The notes under the pieces are model-generated. The model did not search any database. It was not told the origin of the DNA and was given only the letters and a program-made list of their open reading frames with translations. Position numbers and translations under genes: made by a program. Positions 42,887 through 53,610 of a stretch of DNA of 64,000 bases are shown here, piece after piece. The stretch comes from Staphylotrichum longicolle. Lineage: Eukaryota > Ascomycota > Sordariomycetes > Sordariales > Chaetomiaceae. Location: contig JAHCVI010000002.1 of assembly GCA_019096155.1 (NCBI GenBank), positions 4,898,001 to 4,962,000 of the forward strand, read 5' to 3'. Numbering within the stretch: position 1 is the first letter of the stretch; each line of letters begins with the position of its first letter.

Positions 42887-44741
42887 ACGTAGTCCACATG
42901 CGAAAGTCCCACACGGGCGAAAGTCCCACAACATTGCACCTCCACGTCTTCTACCTTCTTTTGGGCTTTCCTTTGCAACGCGATATGCCTCAACAAAAAA
43001 CGACGAAACCCGAGTGCACTTGGCCCTCCAGGCAATAGAAAATGACCCAAAGCTAAGCCTAAGAGCTGCAGCAAAGATCTATTCCGTTAATCACGAGAAG
43101 CTCAGTCGACGTCGACGCGGTCAGCAATCGCGACGCGACATTCCAGCCAACTCACGGAAACTAACTGACCTAGAGGAATCGGTCATTGTTCAGTATATCC
43201 TCGACCTAGATTCTAAAGGATTTCCTCCCCGCTTGTCTAGTGTGGAAGATATGGCCAACCGACTACTTGCCGAACGCGACACGCGACGCGTCGGAGTCAA
43301 TTGGGCTTCAACCTTCGTCAAACGCACCCGGAGCTCACCACGCGTTTCAATCGGAAATACGACTACCAGAGGGCCCAATGCGAAGATCCGGAGATTATTC
43401 GCGGTTGGTTTGCGCTTGTGCGGAACACAATCGCGAAGTACGGCATCCAGGAGGCCGACATCTACAACTTCGACGAGACCGGGTTTCAGATGGGCGTCAT
43501 CTCGACTGCAATGGTTGTTACAAGCTCCGAACGGCGTGGCAGGGCAAAGTTGAAGCAGCCTGGCAATCGTGAATGGGCAACGGTGATTCAGGGCGTCAAT
43601 GCGACTGGCTGGGCGATCCCGCCGTTTATCATCGTCAAGGGCAGGTATCACCTCTCCTCTTGGTACGAGAACAGCCCATTGCCGAACGACTGGGTCATTG
43701 CGACATCCGAAAACGGTTGGACAACAACGAGAGAGGCCTAGAATGGATTCAGCACTTCGACAAGCATACCAAAGCTCGAACAGTCGGGTTCATCGCCTCC
43801 TTATCCTCGACGGCCACGACAGCCACCACTCGACCGACTTCGAGCTCTACTGCAAGGAGAACAATATCATTACGCTCTGCATGCCTCCCCGTCTCACATT
43901 CTCCAGCCGCTCGATGTTGGATGTTTTAGCCCGCTCAAGACGGCATACGGCAAGCAGATCGAGGGGATGATGCGGGCAACTATTACCACACATCACCAAG
44001 GAGGACTTCTTCCCGCGTTCTACGCTGCTTTCCAGGCCGCCCTAACCCCCGAAAATATTCAAGGAGGTTTTCGAGGTGCTGGAATTGTTCCTTTTGACCC
44101 CGAGAAGGTGATCTCCCAGCTCGACATCCGTCTAAAGACGCCAAACGCCCTCGAACTCGCGGCCCGGTAGTGCGCACGCCTGGGTTTCCAAGACCCCGAA
44201 CAACCCAATCGAAGCCTCCTCGCAGTCCACCCTCATTAAGAATCGAATTGCTCGGCATCAAAATAGCTCTCCAACTGAGATTTTGAGGGCGGTCGATATG
44301 TTTGCGAAAGGGACGTCTAGGGTCATGCATCAGTTGGCATTGTTGAAGGCAGAGATCCAGAGCCTCCGAGCAGCAAATGAGGCACTTAGCAAGCGTCGGA
44401 GAGCTAAGAAACAACGGCTCCGAAAAGGAGGATCGCTTTCTGTACAGAACGCACAGGATTTACAGGGAGAGAGAGACGTTGAGGTGCAGATCAAGGAGGA
44501 AACACAGGCGGGTAGTGGTCGGAAGCCAAGGGTCGAGACGCGTGCGCGGCGTTGTGGCAACTGCGGCGAACCAGGCCACAATGCGCGTACATGTCAGATA
44601 GTTGTAGAAACGTCTGAGGAAGACGATTCCAGTAGTTTTATTTGTTTTGAGCTAGCTAAGTAGAATTAATGTGGATTTTGTTGCGATGGTATGATTTCGT
44701 GGGACTTTCGCCCGTGTGGGACTTTCGCATGTGGACCACGT
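42887..44741 (+). mobile_element. Fot/pogo-type Tc1-mariner transposon, inactive
   Basis: The ~45-bp terminal inverted repeats start ACGT(A/G)GTCCACATGCGA and contain a doubled GCGAAAGTCCCAC motif. They are flanked by TA at 42885-42886 and 44742-44743, the Tc1/mariner target duplication. Its length of 1855 bp is usual for Fot-type elements. The internal transposase is frameshifted repeatedly. AT-rich DNA (42840-42886) precedes the left end. Confidence 0.9.
42985..44663 (+). pseudogene. Fot/pogo-type DDE transposase, multiply frameshifted
   Basis: The segments in order are an N-terminal CENP-B-like helix-turn-helix region (LALQAIENDPKLSLRAAAKI); IYNFDETGFQMGV (first DDE Asp); LLILDGHDSHHSTDF (second Asp); a C-terminal part with TPENIQGGFRGAGIVPFDP; and finally CGNCGEPGHNARTC, a CCHC knuckle found in many fungal members. 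At least five small deletions change the frame, near 43010, 43328, 43729, 43785 and 43895, with a compensating pair near 44000. No functional protein is possible. Confidence 0.9.
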
Positions 44742-44851
44742 TAACGTTATTAATTTATTTATTTTTAGACATGATCGTGCAGGGGCTATACAGTACGTTA
44801 CGTGAAAACATGTGATCTGATCTGAAGAACGTGTTACAGTCAGCAGCGTGA

Positions 44852-45006
44852 CCGGCTTAGGTCAGCAGGGCGAAGACGTACTGTGCTGGACTGTGCTGAA
44901 CATTTGACCGTGGGAGCATGCACGGTGTAAGCGCCAAGGGGCCCGAAACGGAGACTCCAGACAATTGAAGAGTGAGTAAAAAGCGGAAGCCGATTTCGCT
45001 AGTGAG
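44852..45006. repeat. Right arm of ~155-bp inverted repeat (partner 41644-41797)
   Basis: It starts CCGGCTTAGGTCAGCAGGGC and ends at GGAAGCCGATTTCGCTAG. The terminal AAAAGCGGAAGCCGATTTCG also occurs at ~36036 before the LINE, so the sequence family has at least three local occurrences. It may be the terminus of an older element that hosted the later insertions. Confidence 0.75.
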
Positions 45007-45259
45007 TGTATCCCTAAAGATAAGCTTTTGACCGCTTGTTTTGCGGGAGGCAAGTGTCACGGGCAGAGCCGTGACTTAATTATGTACATAGGGTTAGGGT
45101 TGTGGCCCGCTGCAGGGGCATATCCACTGCAGCTGCGGGCCTCAGTTGCGTTCCCTGCACAATGCATCGCCTCTTGTGTGCACATCACATGAAGCACATG
45201 AATCTCTGCCTGTTTCCAAGTATGACAAACCACCACCAACTATCAAATTCAGCCTGAAT

Positions 45260-47338
45260 CTACATTCGAGGTGGAGGCAATCCCTTCTCTCGGTGGAACT
45301 CGTCCAGGATCTCAAGACATTGATCGAAATGCCCAGGGGGTTCCCAAGAATTGTGCTCCTTCCCCATACCTACCCACTTGACCAGGTACTCCAGTCCCTT
45401 TTCTCCCTTTCGCCACTTCAAAATCTTCTCCAAGTTGAAATACCCGTCGCCTTGAATCTTCCCAGTCGTGGAAGCAGCTCTTAAGGGGGGGCACGCCCCG
45501 TCGAGGAGATCCTCCCTCCTGGTGGCTTGCGCCGCGGGTTTTCTGGTACGCGGTCATGTTGCCCATGGTTCGTACAAGGATTCCACGCGAACTCTAACTG
45601 AAACTTCGCTTTCCCTTCCACCCAAACGCGCTTGAAGACCGCTTCAACAAGTGGCCACTCCTCAAAGCTTGCGTAAGCGGCCTCGAGTGTCTCCTCTTCC
45701 AAAGCGGCCGGCCCTGAAGATTGCTGCTTGGAAATTCTGCGCTGGCTTTGGCGGCGCTTTGGACCTTGGGTTGGTGGTGGTGGTTGTTGAGCCTGTAGCG
45801 ATGGTTGGGAGTTGGTGCGAGGACGTGCCTGCCTCTTGGGCGCTGGCGCTGTGGTTACCTTGCGGCGCTTCCCTCGCGGTGGCTGAATGGCATCTTCATC
45901 TTTGCCTTGCTTCGCGTCACTTCCCACAATAGGGAAGCCGTCCTCCTCCTTGCCGTCAGTATCGCAACGACGCCGCCGTCGATAACGATCGGTGTTCTGC
46001 TGAAGGTCGACCTGGTCCTCGTCGGGCAATTCGGTGGTCGTAGCGCTCGTGGTTCCAGAGCCTTGCTTCACGTCGTGGCCGAATGACACGTGCTTCCGAC
46101 GCGTCGCCCCAGTGCCGGGGGTGAGGAGGATCCCCGCAGGCTTCACCAGCAAAGCTTCTGTCGACAGAGCCAGGTTGCTTTGCTGCTGCGCTGTCTCCTC
46201 ACTGGTCGACTTAGACGTCGCTCGACGGTCTTGAGGGCCGGGGGTGACATCCTCATTCTGCTCTCTGTCGTCCGGAATGGAAGGATGACGTTCTCCGTGA
46301 CTCGCCAGATCGCTGTCGTCATGGTGATCACAATGTTGAGAGAGGCCGCCGCTGCCGGACCTCAGTAGTTGTGGACCGACCCCACGACTGGAGGCGGCCT
46401 CGCATAGGCTCTGGGGCCGAAGGCGTGGCTCGGTATCCGCTGGTTCGAGCTCGCTGGTGCTCTCATCATCCGGCAGTGTGGGTGTGCGCGCCCGTTGTTC
46501 TCTGTCATCTGGAACCAGATGATGGTGATGGTGCTCTGGGCTGCCCGTCTGACTGCTGTTACCGCAGTCATCACAGTGCTCAGAAAGGCAGTGGCCATCG
46601 GACTGCTGCTGGGGTGCAAACCCGAGACCAGAGGCAGACGGGCGTGGACTTTGAGCCCGACCATGAGGGCGCAACATGGATTGCGACTGCGCGGCACGTC
46701 TCCGCCGGATCGCCTCACGTGAATATGGGAACCGCCTATCCCATTCCTTGTTGTCGAGGCATAGAGAACCGTCGCGATTCGACGTCGTTCCGCATGGCTT
46801 TTCGGACGGCCGGGGAGAGCCAGACAACGTCTCTGGAGAAGGCCCTAGGCCACCTCGCTGCTGCTGCTCGTTTGCAAAGTCGTCGTCTGGGCCAGGCCCA
46901 CTGGTGAGCGAAGGCTCTGACACGTCGCTATCCTCGGGAACAGTGCGGCGACTTTCGCCTGCGTAGGTAGGCATGTTAGCACACTCGCCTGCCCTGCCCG
47001 GAGATGGGAGATTCGAGGTACATACCTGCACCAGCAACACCGCTGGAGATAATATTCTTGGATGCAGCCGCGACGGGCTCGTCAGGCGGCGCGAAAGACG
47101 TGTCGGATCGTCCATCGTCGAAATCGTCATCGGGCTCGCTATCAGAGATCAGGATCACATTGCGTTGCGACTTCCCGGCATCAACATGTCGAGAATCGTG
47201 CGCATCCTGCTGTGGCAGCAGCGGAAGGAGAGGAGCAGGGCCCCCCTCCCGAATGAGAAGCCCACGACTGGCAGGGCTGGGGCCCGCCTCCACAGGGGGG
47301 CTGTAAAAGACCTGGTTGTCGAGGTAGACTATTGCCAT
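45260..47338 (-). CDS. Basic protein with Cut12-like motif and out-of-frame chromodomain
   Basis: Exon 47338-47026 joins exon 46958-45481 in phase (GTATGT, branch CTAAC, CAG), giving 596 residues to TAA at 45481. The protein is low-complexity, acidic then basic, with GILLTPGTGATRRKHVSFG (a motif I associate with fungal Cut12-type spindle-pole proteins), NLS-like PPRGKRRKV, and a folded-looking EEWPLVEAVFKRVWVEGKAK segment. Beyond the stop, in another frame, lies a chromodomain (YFNLEKILKWRKGEKGLEYL, VKWVGMGKEHNSWEP). After a second one-base shift near 45335 comes LEILDEFHREKGLPP to a stop at 45260. The first shift lies at a run of seven C. Either sequencing error or a real truncation separates a chromatin-binding tail. 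Confidence 0.6.
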
Positions 47339-48868
47339 CTCGCTGCTTGTAACAGTGCGCGCTGGGTGGATTGCAGAAGATGTCAAAAGGTTCGGGGGAA
47401 ACGGTTTCCTGGAGGTGTTTGGTGTACACGCTGGTCATCTTCGCAGTCCTTGGGGGGTGTCGGGGAACGAGCGGAATATATCTGTGCTGAGGAAGGGCGG
47501 ACCCGATCGCTGCATTGGCAAGGCGCCGGACCCCGCCTCCCACCCCCTCTCCGTCCTCACCAACCTCCCAACCCCAGCTCACAAGAGGAACGTGCTCGGC
47601 CGTGAAACGCCTCATCCCATGCGGTTCCCCAGTTCGGAGCGGGGAGAGACGAGATATCGATTCACCGGTCCCTCGTAACTCCGCCAATCATGCATTTGCC
47701 GAGAGAGAGGAGAGGGTCCGGAGAAGGGAGGCGTCGTAGGACATCGTATCGCCGCGAATCACGGCCTTGCCCTAAAGCCGCGTGATCCACGTCGTCAGGG
47801 GTTGCCGAGAGCGGCTCAGCCGAAGCGGGGGTTGGCGTGCCGTCTCCTCATGCGCCTCCATGTCGTCCCGTTTCTGCCACTGCCCATGGCAAGGCAGAAT
47901 CTCCCCAAGCAGTCTCACAGGTGTCGTCGTTCCCGCCAACCAGCATCTTCTCAAACCCGATCCACCTCGCCGTCGGTAAAACGAAGGCAGCGGCGCTAGC
48001 AAGACCACGTCATCGTTTCGGCGGCCGCACCGGCCTCCTTTCGGCCTTGCCATCGTTGTTCGCTGCGGCCGGCGTGTGGCCCGGAAAGAGGTCGCAGTCG
48101 AGTCAGGCGGGTCACCTGCATGCTTCGCCACAGCTGCGCCGCTGGCATTCGGTCCGATTATGACCAAAAAAGGGTTCTGCGATCTGCACACCGAGACGCC
48201 CTGGGTCCCCCAAGCGAGGAGGCCTCCTGGTGTCTCTGCAACTGGCGAAAGCGATAGCTGCGGCATTTTTGTGACTGGTCAGGATATGCGCGTCTTGCAA
48301 ATTGCACGGGGGGAACGAGGTGACAGGGGACTTACCAAGCAGGCATGGATGCTGATCCTACGGGCGAAGGGAGGCACCCCGGGAGGCAGAGTGGAGGGGG
48401 CTGGATGAGGTGAGGTGCCGCTGACCGCGAGAGACCAAGCGGGTGGTTCCAAAGGAGAGGAAACTCGAGGTCGAGGTCGAGACCAGAGTGAAGCCAAAAG
48501 TTGCAGTAGACGGAATGCACTGTAAACGTTGAGAATGTCTCGATTGGCGAGGCGACGGCCGGCGGTTACGGAACACCAAAGAGGGCAAGGACAAGGCGTC
48601 CAGCCTGGCGAAATGGGTATCGGAGCGCGGGCGACATTGGGCTGCAGACGAGAGGCAGGGGCCGAGCGAAGGAAATGAGGAGGTAGGGCCCCAGTGAAGG
48701 GGATGAGGGAGGGAGAAAGTCGAGAATACAAGAAAGGGACGTCAGAGCGGACGTGGCTCTATTTATGCGGCGGGCGGGGCTGGGCCGTGCGAGGACGTAA
48801 GCCTGACGGAGCGCTATACCCGATCAGGAGGGCCGCTAAACCCGGCGGGTGCGACAGCGACTTCTAAC
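47339..48868. other. Intergenic, nothing recognised
   Basis: GC-rich with many short overlapping ORFs on both strands but no domain or splice chain I can support. It probably includes the promoter of the minus-strand gene ending at 47338 and the 3' region of the RhoGEF gene. Confidence 0.5.
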
Positions 48869-51800
48869 TTACCTTGATAATGGCGTTGATGGTAATAAAT
48901 GTGCGGTGGGCGGCAAATTTGGCAATCCGAGTTCGCAGCAAAGATCAAGGGATGTAATGATCTTGGCCATCTGGGCGCCGGTCTGCTCAGAAGAGAGCCA
49001 CCAACAATTCTTAAAGAACGTCTGCTTGTCAAAGCCGCGGTTCGGTTCAAACCTGCGCTGGTCCACGCCTTTGTACATGTAGAGCTTCACAGAACTCCCG
49101 CATCCACAGTGCTGCCCGAGCTGCCGTTGCGAATTCAATCTCGATTGAGTTAATCTCGGCCGGGTTAGACTCCAAACTCGCGGGGAAAGATACCCGACAG
49201 GAAGTGAGGTCTGCGGCATGGCAAAGTTAGCTCGCCACTCCTCTGCGTAGTACGGAACCACTGGAACCTCTGGCGAGGTAGACTTCCTACCGTTGGGCAC
49301 TCGCAAAACGTCGATCACGTTTGTCAGGAAAATTCTACCCTTGAGCTGTAGGCCCACAATGCTGCCAGGCAGCTCGGGCTTGGTGGTGGTGATAGGGGCA
49401 CCAAGCCTTTGGAGCCATTGGTCTCTTAACCTTCTCTTGGGGTGAATCTCCTTTACAAAGAAAAGGATAGTCTCCAAAAGGTACAACCGATATGACCCCT
49501 GGCGTGACAAATCAGCAAATATCCGATCGTGTACCCCTAACGCCTCCTTGGTGAGAGAAAGACGAAGTAGACGGCAGCCACAACCGTGCTTGAGGGTGCC
49601 TAACTCACGGCGGTGCGGCGAGAGCCTGTGGCGTCAGTCGTTACGTTGATCAATGGCTCGTAATGCAGGAGGCGGCCAAGCTGCTGGACACGATGACCCT
49701 TCCAGTCCACGACGCGGCTCTGGAGGTCCGCCAGGACATCGGCGAGTTCCTCAATGGCGACAACTCGGTACACCTCGTCGTGGGCGCGGCGAAGTATCTG
49801 GTCAAAATCCCGGTGCCGGAACGTAGAGGCAGTATATTGCCGGATAACCTACCAGGCAAGTGGAAACACCAGAGGGTCAGCAAGCATATCAGTTTCAGGA
49901 GGCACTGGCGAGCAATGTCAGAGAGGTCGATACCATGATAAACTCCTCTTTGGCGTTGAGCATGCTCAGAGGGAGCGAGTGAATCCTTAGACAGGCGGCG
50001 ATGGCATCTGTGCGGAGAGACTTGGGGCCGCCTGCGTTGGATTCTACGCTGCCAAGCTGGGCGCGGAGTAGCGCCTTATTTCGGCTTTCGCTCCCGATGA
50101 GTCTACCATAAAGCTCGGCCTTCTCGGACCACTCCAGGAATGCCCCATTCCAGCGCTGTGCCTCGGACGGTAAGAGAAGATTGCGCTCGATTGCCAAGAG
50201 GAGGTTCAGCTCAGCCTCGAGCATATCGGACAGCGGCCCAAAGATGGCGTCAATCTGTTGGCTGGTGAGGAGTTGTAGGGTCCGCATCTGGATTTCGAGA
50301 GCGGGGAGTTTTTGCAGCTGGTTGACACACTGTCGCTGCCTTGCGATAAACTCGTCCACAATCGGATCGAACCTGGGCGGTTGCATAAACAACGGCGCCA
50401 GCATCTCGTTGACGCCAGCGTCAATGTCCGCCTGCTGGACAAAGTTGGCCGAGTCGGCTTTTGCCAAAACCCGCTTGATCACTGCAATGACCTGATCCGA
50501 TTAAGTGTTTCAGCATGGGCAAGTTCTCTGTCTGCAGTCGGGCCTTGGACCAGGGAACACTGCTAACCTTGAGGAACGGCGCGGACCGACTCCCCCGTAC
50601 GTCGGCGAAAGTGAAGATTTCGTCGGGCCCAAGCGGCAGGGCTATCGTGAACGCTTCGATCACTCGGGGAATAACAATCTCGTCAACCAAAACGCCGGCA
50701 CTCCCCAGCAATATACCACTGGTCTCAATGCGCAGTCCTAGGATCTCGGACAGTAGGAGAAACGCGTTCCCGGTCCGAAAAACTCCGCGTAGAGTGAAGA
50801 ACGGGTGGGTCGGTCGCCGCACCTCCTCCTGGGCAAAGAGATCCGCGAAGCCACGGAACTGCAACAATTGTAGCTTGATTTTGACAAACTCTCCTGGGAA
50901 AAGAGTGGGAGAAGGCTCGGGGTTGGAGATAGCCGGTGCTGGCAGTGGTGACAGGGCTGGCGGCCGGCTACCAAAAGCATAATGGTTTGAGTTACCGATC
51001 TCGTCGGCGTAGATGGGTAGCGCGATGACCGATAAGATGGACACGTCGCTCAGGCTCAGTCCGGAAAACACCGACCAGGCATCCGAGTGGGCGACGGAGC
51101 TCCGGAAGGAGAAGTCCATGGTATCGCGGTGAGCACGGCGATAGGGACGTGACGCCTCGAGATCGGTTTCGAAGTCGAAGCCAGAGGTAGGCTCGAACGG
51201 CAGTTGGTCTGAATCATCGTGCTTGGGGTCTAGGGGGGTGACTGCGACGCTGCGCCTCCTCGCCACAACGCTATGAACATCGAAGGCGTCCTCGAGATTC
51301 ATCAAGCGACGGGCTAGTTCTCGGTTGCTCTCCAATAGTTGGTTAACATTGTTTTCTAGCTCCCCTTGACTCTGATCAGCCTGCGCAGAGGAGTCGCTGT
51401 GAAGCGAGTGAAGTTAGCGGGAAAAGGTACATATAGGTGAGGTATACAATGCAAAGATAGCCGACATGCCTTTGGAGGATAGTCAGGATCAAGGAGATTG
51501 AGAGCTTGAAGCCCTGCAAACGCGCGAGGAGGCGGGTCAGCTCGGTCTCTTTCCAGGCCCATTGCAAACGGGACCTCAAAGCCAGAGGCGTAGTGGACGG
51601 TTCCGCCAAGGAGAGCGAGCCGACGGACGCCTCGATCTCGGAAAAGATGAGAACGCCATTCGTTAGCACGGCGACGACCTGATCAACCCGAACGAGGGCC
51701 GCCCGCCGGGCCGAGACGGATTCCATGTTGCTCGCAAGCGTTTGGAGCGCCGACAGAACAATGGTCGTTGCGTGGAGCTCGCCATTGACCTCGGCGGCAA

Positions 51801-51912
51801 TCTTGGGCGTGTCGCGCGCCGCCGCAATATAGGGGCTAAGCACTTTTAGAACGGACCCGGCGGCCGAGAGCAAACCGGCGATCGAAGCCGCGACACTCAG
51901 TGGATCTGCCAT
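48869..51912 (-). CDS. STAND-type N-terminal domain fused to Cdc24-like Rho GEF
   Basis: Exons 51912-51470, 51396-50568, 50491-49934, 49848-49609 and 49546-48869 join in phase to 915 residues. The first intron is GC-AG (GCATGT). The N-terminus MADPLSVAASIAGLLSAAGS is the fungal STAND/SesA-type leader. Exon 2 has a Cdc24 calponin-like region (FADLFAQEE, LRGVFRTGNAFLLLSEILGL). Exon 3 begins the DH domain (FDPIVDEFIARQRQCVNQLQ, LLLAIERNLLLP, FLEWSEKAELYG). Exons 4-5 complete the DH/PH boundary (VVDWKGHRVQQLGRLLHYEP) and enter a PH domain (YRLYLLETILFFVKE). DH-PH proteins load GTP on Cdc42/Rho at the membrane for polarity. The 3' end is uncertain: another frame near 49130 encodes a PH-like helix, so a further intron is likely. 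Removing intron 49849-49933 avoids two apparent stops. Confidence 0.7.
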
Positions 51913-53610
51913 TTTGAACCTCAGTATTGGTGGTTGAGAGTGTGTTGGTGAAGGGGCGAGGCTCTCAGGCTCCAAGGTTCGCCCCTATTTTCAGCTGGAT
52001 GATGGCGCAGACTCGGCTGCAACTACCCCGCACCCTTAGCACGCTCCATCGACTCATTGGATTGGTTATTGGGTGTTTTCCCTGTCAAACTGTCGAAACT
52101 GATTCTGGAAACTGCTCTCTGCTCAGCCTCCGACCCCTAACGAGGCCCCTCAGCATCCTCGTGAACAGACCCCCAACGACCCCATCATCACTAACGACAC
52201 CCGTTACCCGTTATACTTCCCTCGTTTCACTCGTTATTTCTACTTAGTTGGGAGGAAACGAGAACAACGCGCCTGCCGGGCGTTTGCCGCGGCTGCCCAC
52301 GCAGCCAAGGCCTCCCCAAATGCGCGATACGCTCTGCTGGTTGCTGGCCAAGTATTGTCGAGTTGGAATACCCACCGCGGTCAGCCAGACACACAACGCC
52401 AAGAATTGCCACACAACAGCAAGGCTTCGCTGGTTGTCACCGTCCCAACTACTACTGATTCGGTCCTTAAAGGTTATCTTCCAGGGAAGAGGGGTCAACA
52501 ACGGTACTTTCTCAAAGTGCTGGATGTTCGTGTCAATGCCGCGGAGACCCACGAAGATGCTGGAGCAGGGGCATAGCATTCCGACGTCAACGAAGTCAGA
52601 AGTGGCGACTTGGACTACATGCTGGAAGGGGCAAGGGAAGGGAAAGCCGTGTTCTGCCTCAGCATCGATCCGTGATGGTCGCCTGCCCTATCAGGACTTT
52701 GCCTAGATACTTGCAGATATCGTGGGAGCTCCGACTGCATGACACCATTCGTAGCACCACTCGCCTCCCATTGGCGGCTGCAGGAGAGGTGCGTCTGCAG
52801 AGTCCCGGATGGGGACGCCGGAGCAGGCAGCCAAGCAGGCAACTCGCCGTGCGCGAACTATTTCTAATCTTGGGGTTTCGCCTGTCGGAACCCCTCTTTG
52901 TGTTTGGGGGCGGCTGTGTTGCCGACGGTAGGCCTAATTCACTGGATTAAGTTGGACATCGATCCATCAGAGCCCACAAATGCCACAGCCAACTTCGCTG
53001 AGGTAACTTGTTACCCTCATCGCCATGGCAGCTCAAGTGCGGTCAAACATCATCAAGAATAGTTCCCTGAAGAAGCGCCTCTCAGTAGCTGCTGCCACTC
53101 TTTCCCTTCAGTCCACAGTTCTAGCCAGTTTGAGACTCGTCCCAACTTACAAATCGACACCACAGCCTTTCGGCATGTGTTCTGGGGGTTCACACGGCCG
53201 GGATAACGGGCCTCCTCGGCGTGACGCGAACTGATGATGCATCGTCTCAGCAGGCCAATCATTTATCATCTGGCTGTGTAGATACCATGCATCGTGCAGG
53301 TTCGGGAGATGTGTGACATCTGTGGCCGGCCTGCCGGCTTTCTGGCACTTTTCTCTTAGCCAATTGGTTCTCGATGTTTCCGCACATTTCGCGCGTGCAT
53401 AATTAGTACATATGTCAAGGCGATGCCCAGGCGTCTCAGTCCGGCCATTAAAAATGCCCACCATACCCAGTTTCCGCTTGGAGCAACTGCACCTTGCGAT
53501 TAAAACACCACATAGCAGTTTGTCACCTCTTGTCACATCTTAACACATCCTTTTAGTACGCTTGCAGATACCAACACACTTTTTCTCTTGTTTATTCTAC
53601 AAACATCAAA
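51913..53610. other. Divergent intergenic region
   Basis: No gene is recognised between the RhoGEF gene (minus) and the NYN gene (plus). Short frames near 52248-52706 and 52672-52950 lack motifs. It should contain both promoters; pyrimidine-rich sequence precedes 53611. Confidence 0.5.

Noticed and set aside
45085..45105. GGGTTAGGGTT, telomere-like
   Set aside because: Fewer than two full TTAGGG units, and normal genes follow on the right.
49849..49935. Stops within the RhoGEF gene taken as evidence of a pseudogene
   Set aside because: They fall inside an 85-base segment with GT donor, CTGAC branch point and TAG acceptor whose removal keeps phase 0 on both sides.
52248..52950. ORFs of 90-150 codons between the RhoGEF and NYN genes
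   Set aside because: Overlapping frames on both strands without motifs; probably chance.
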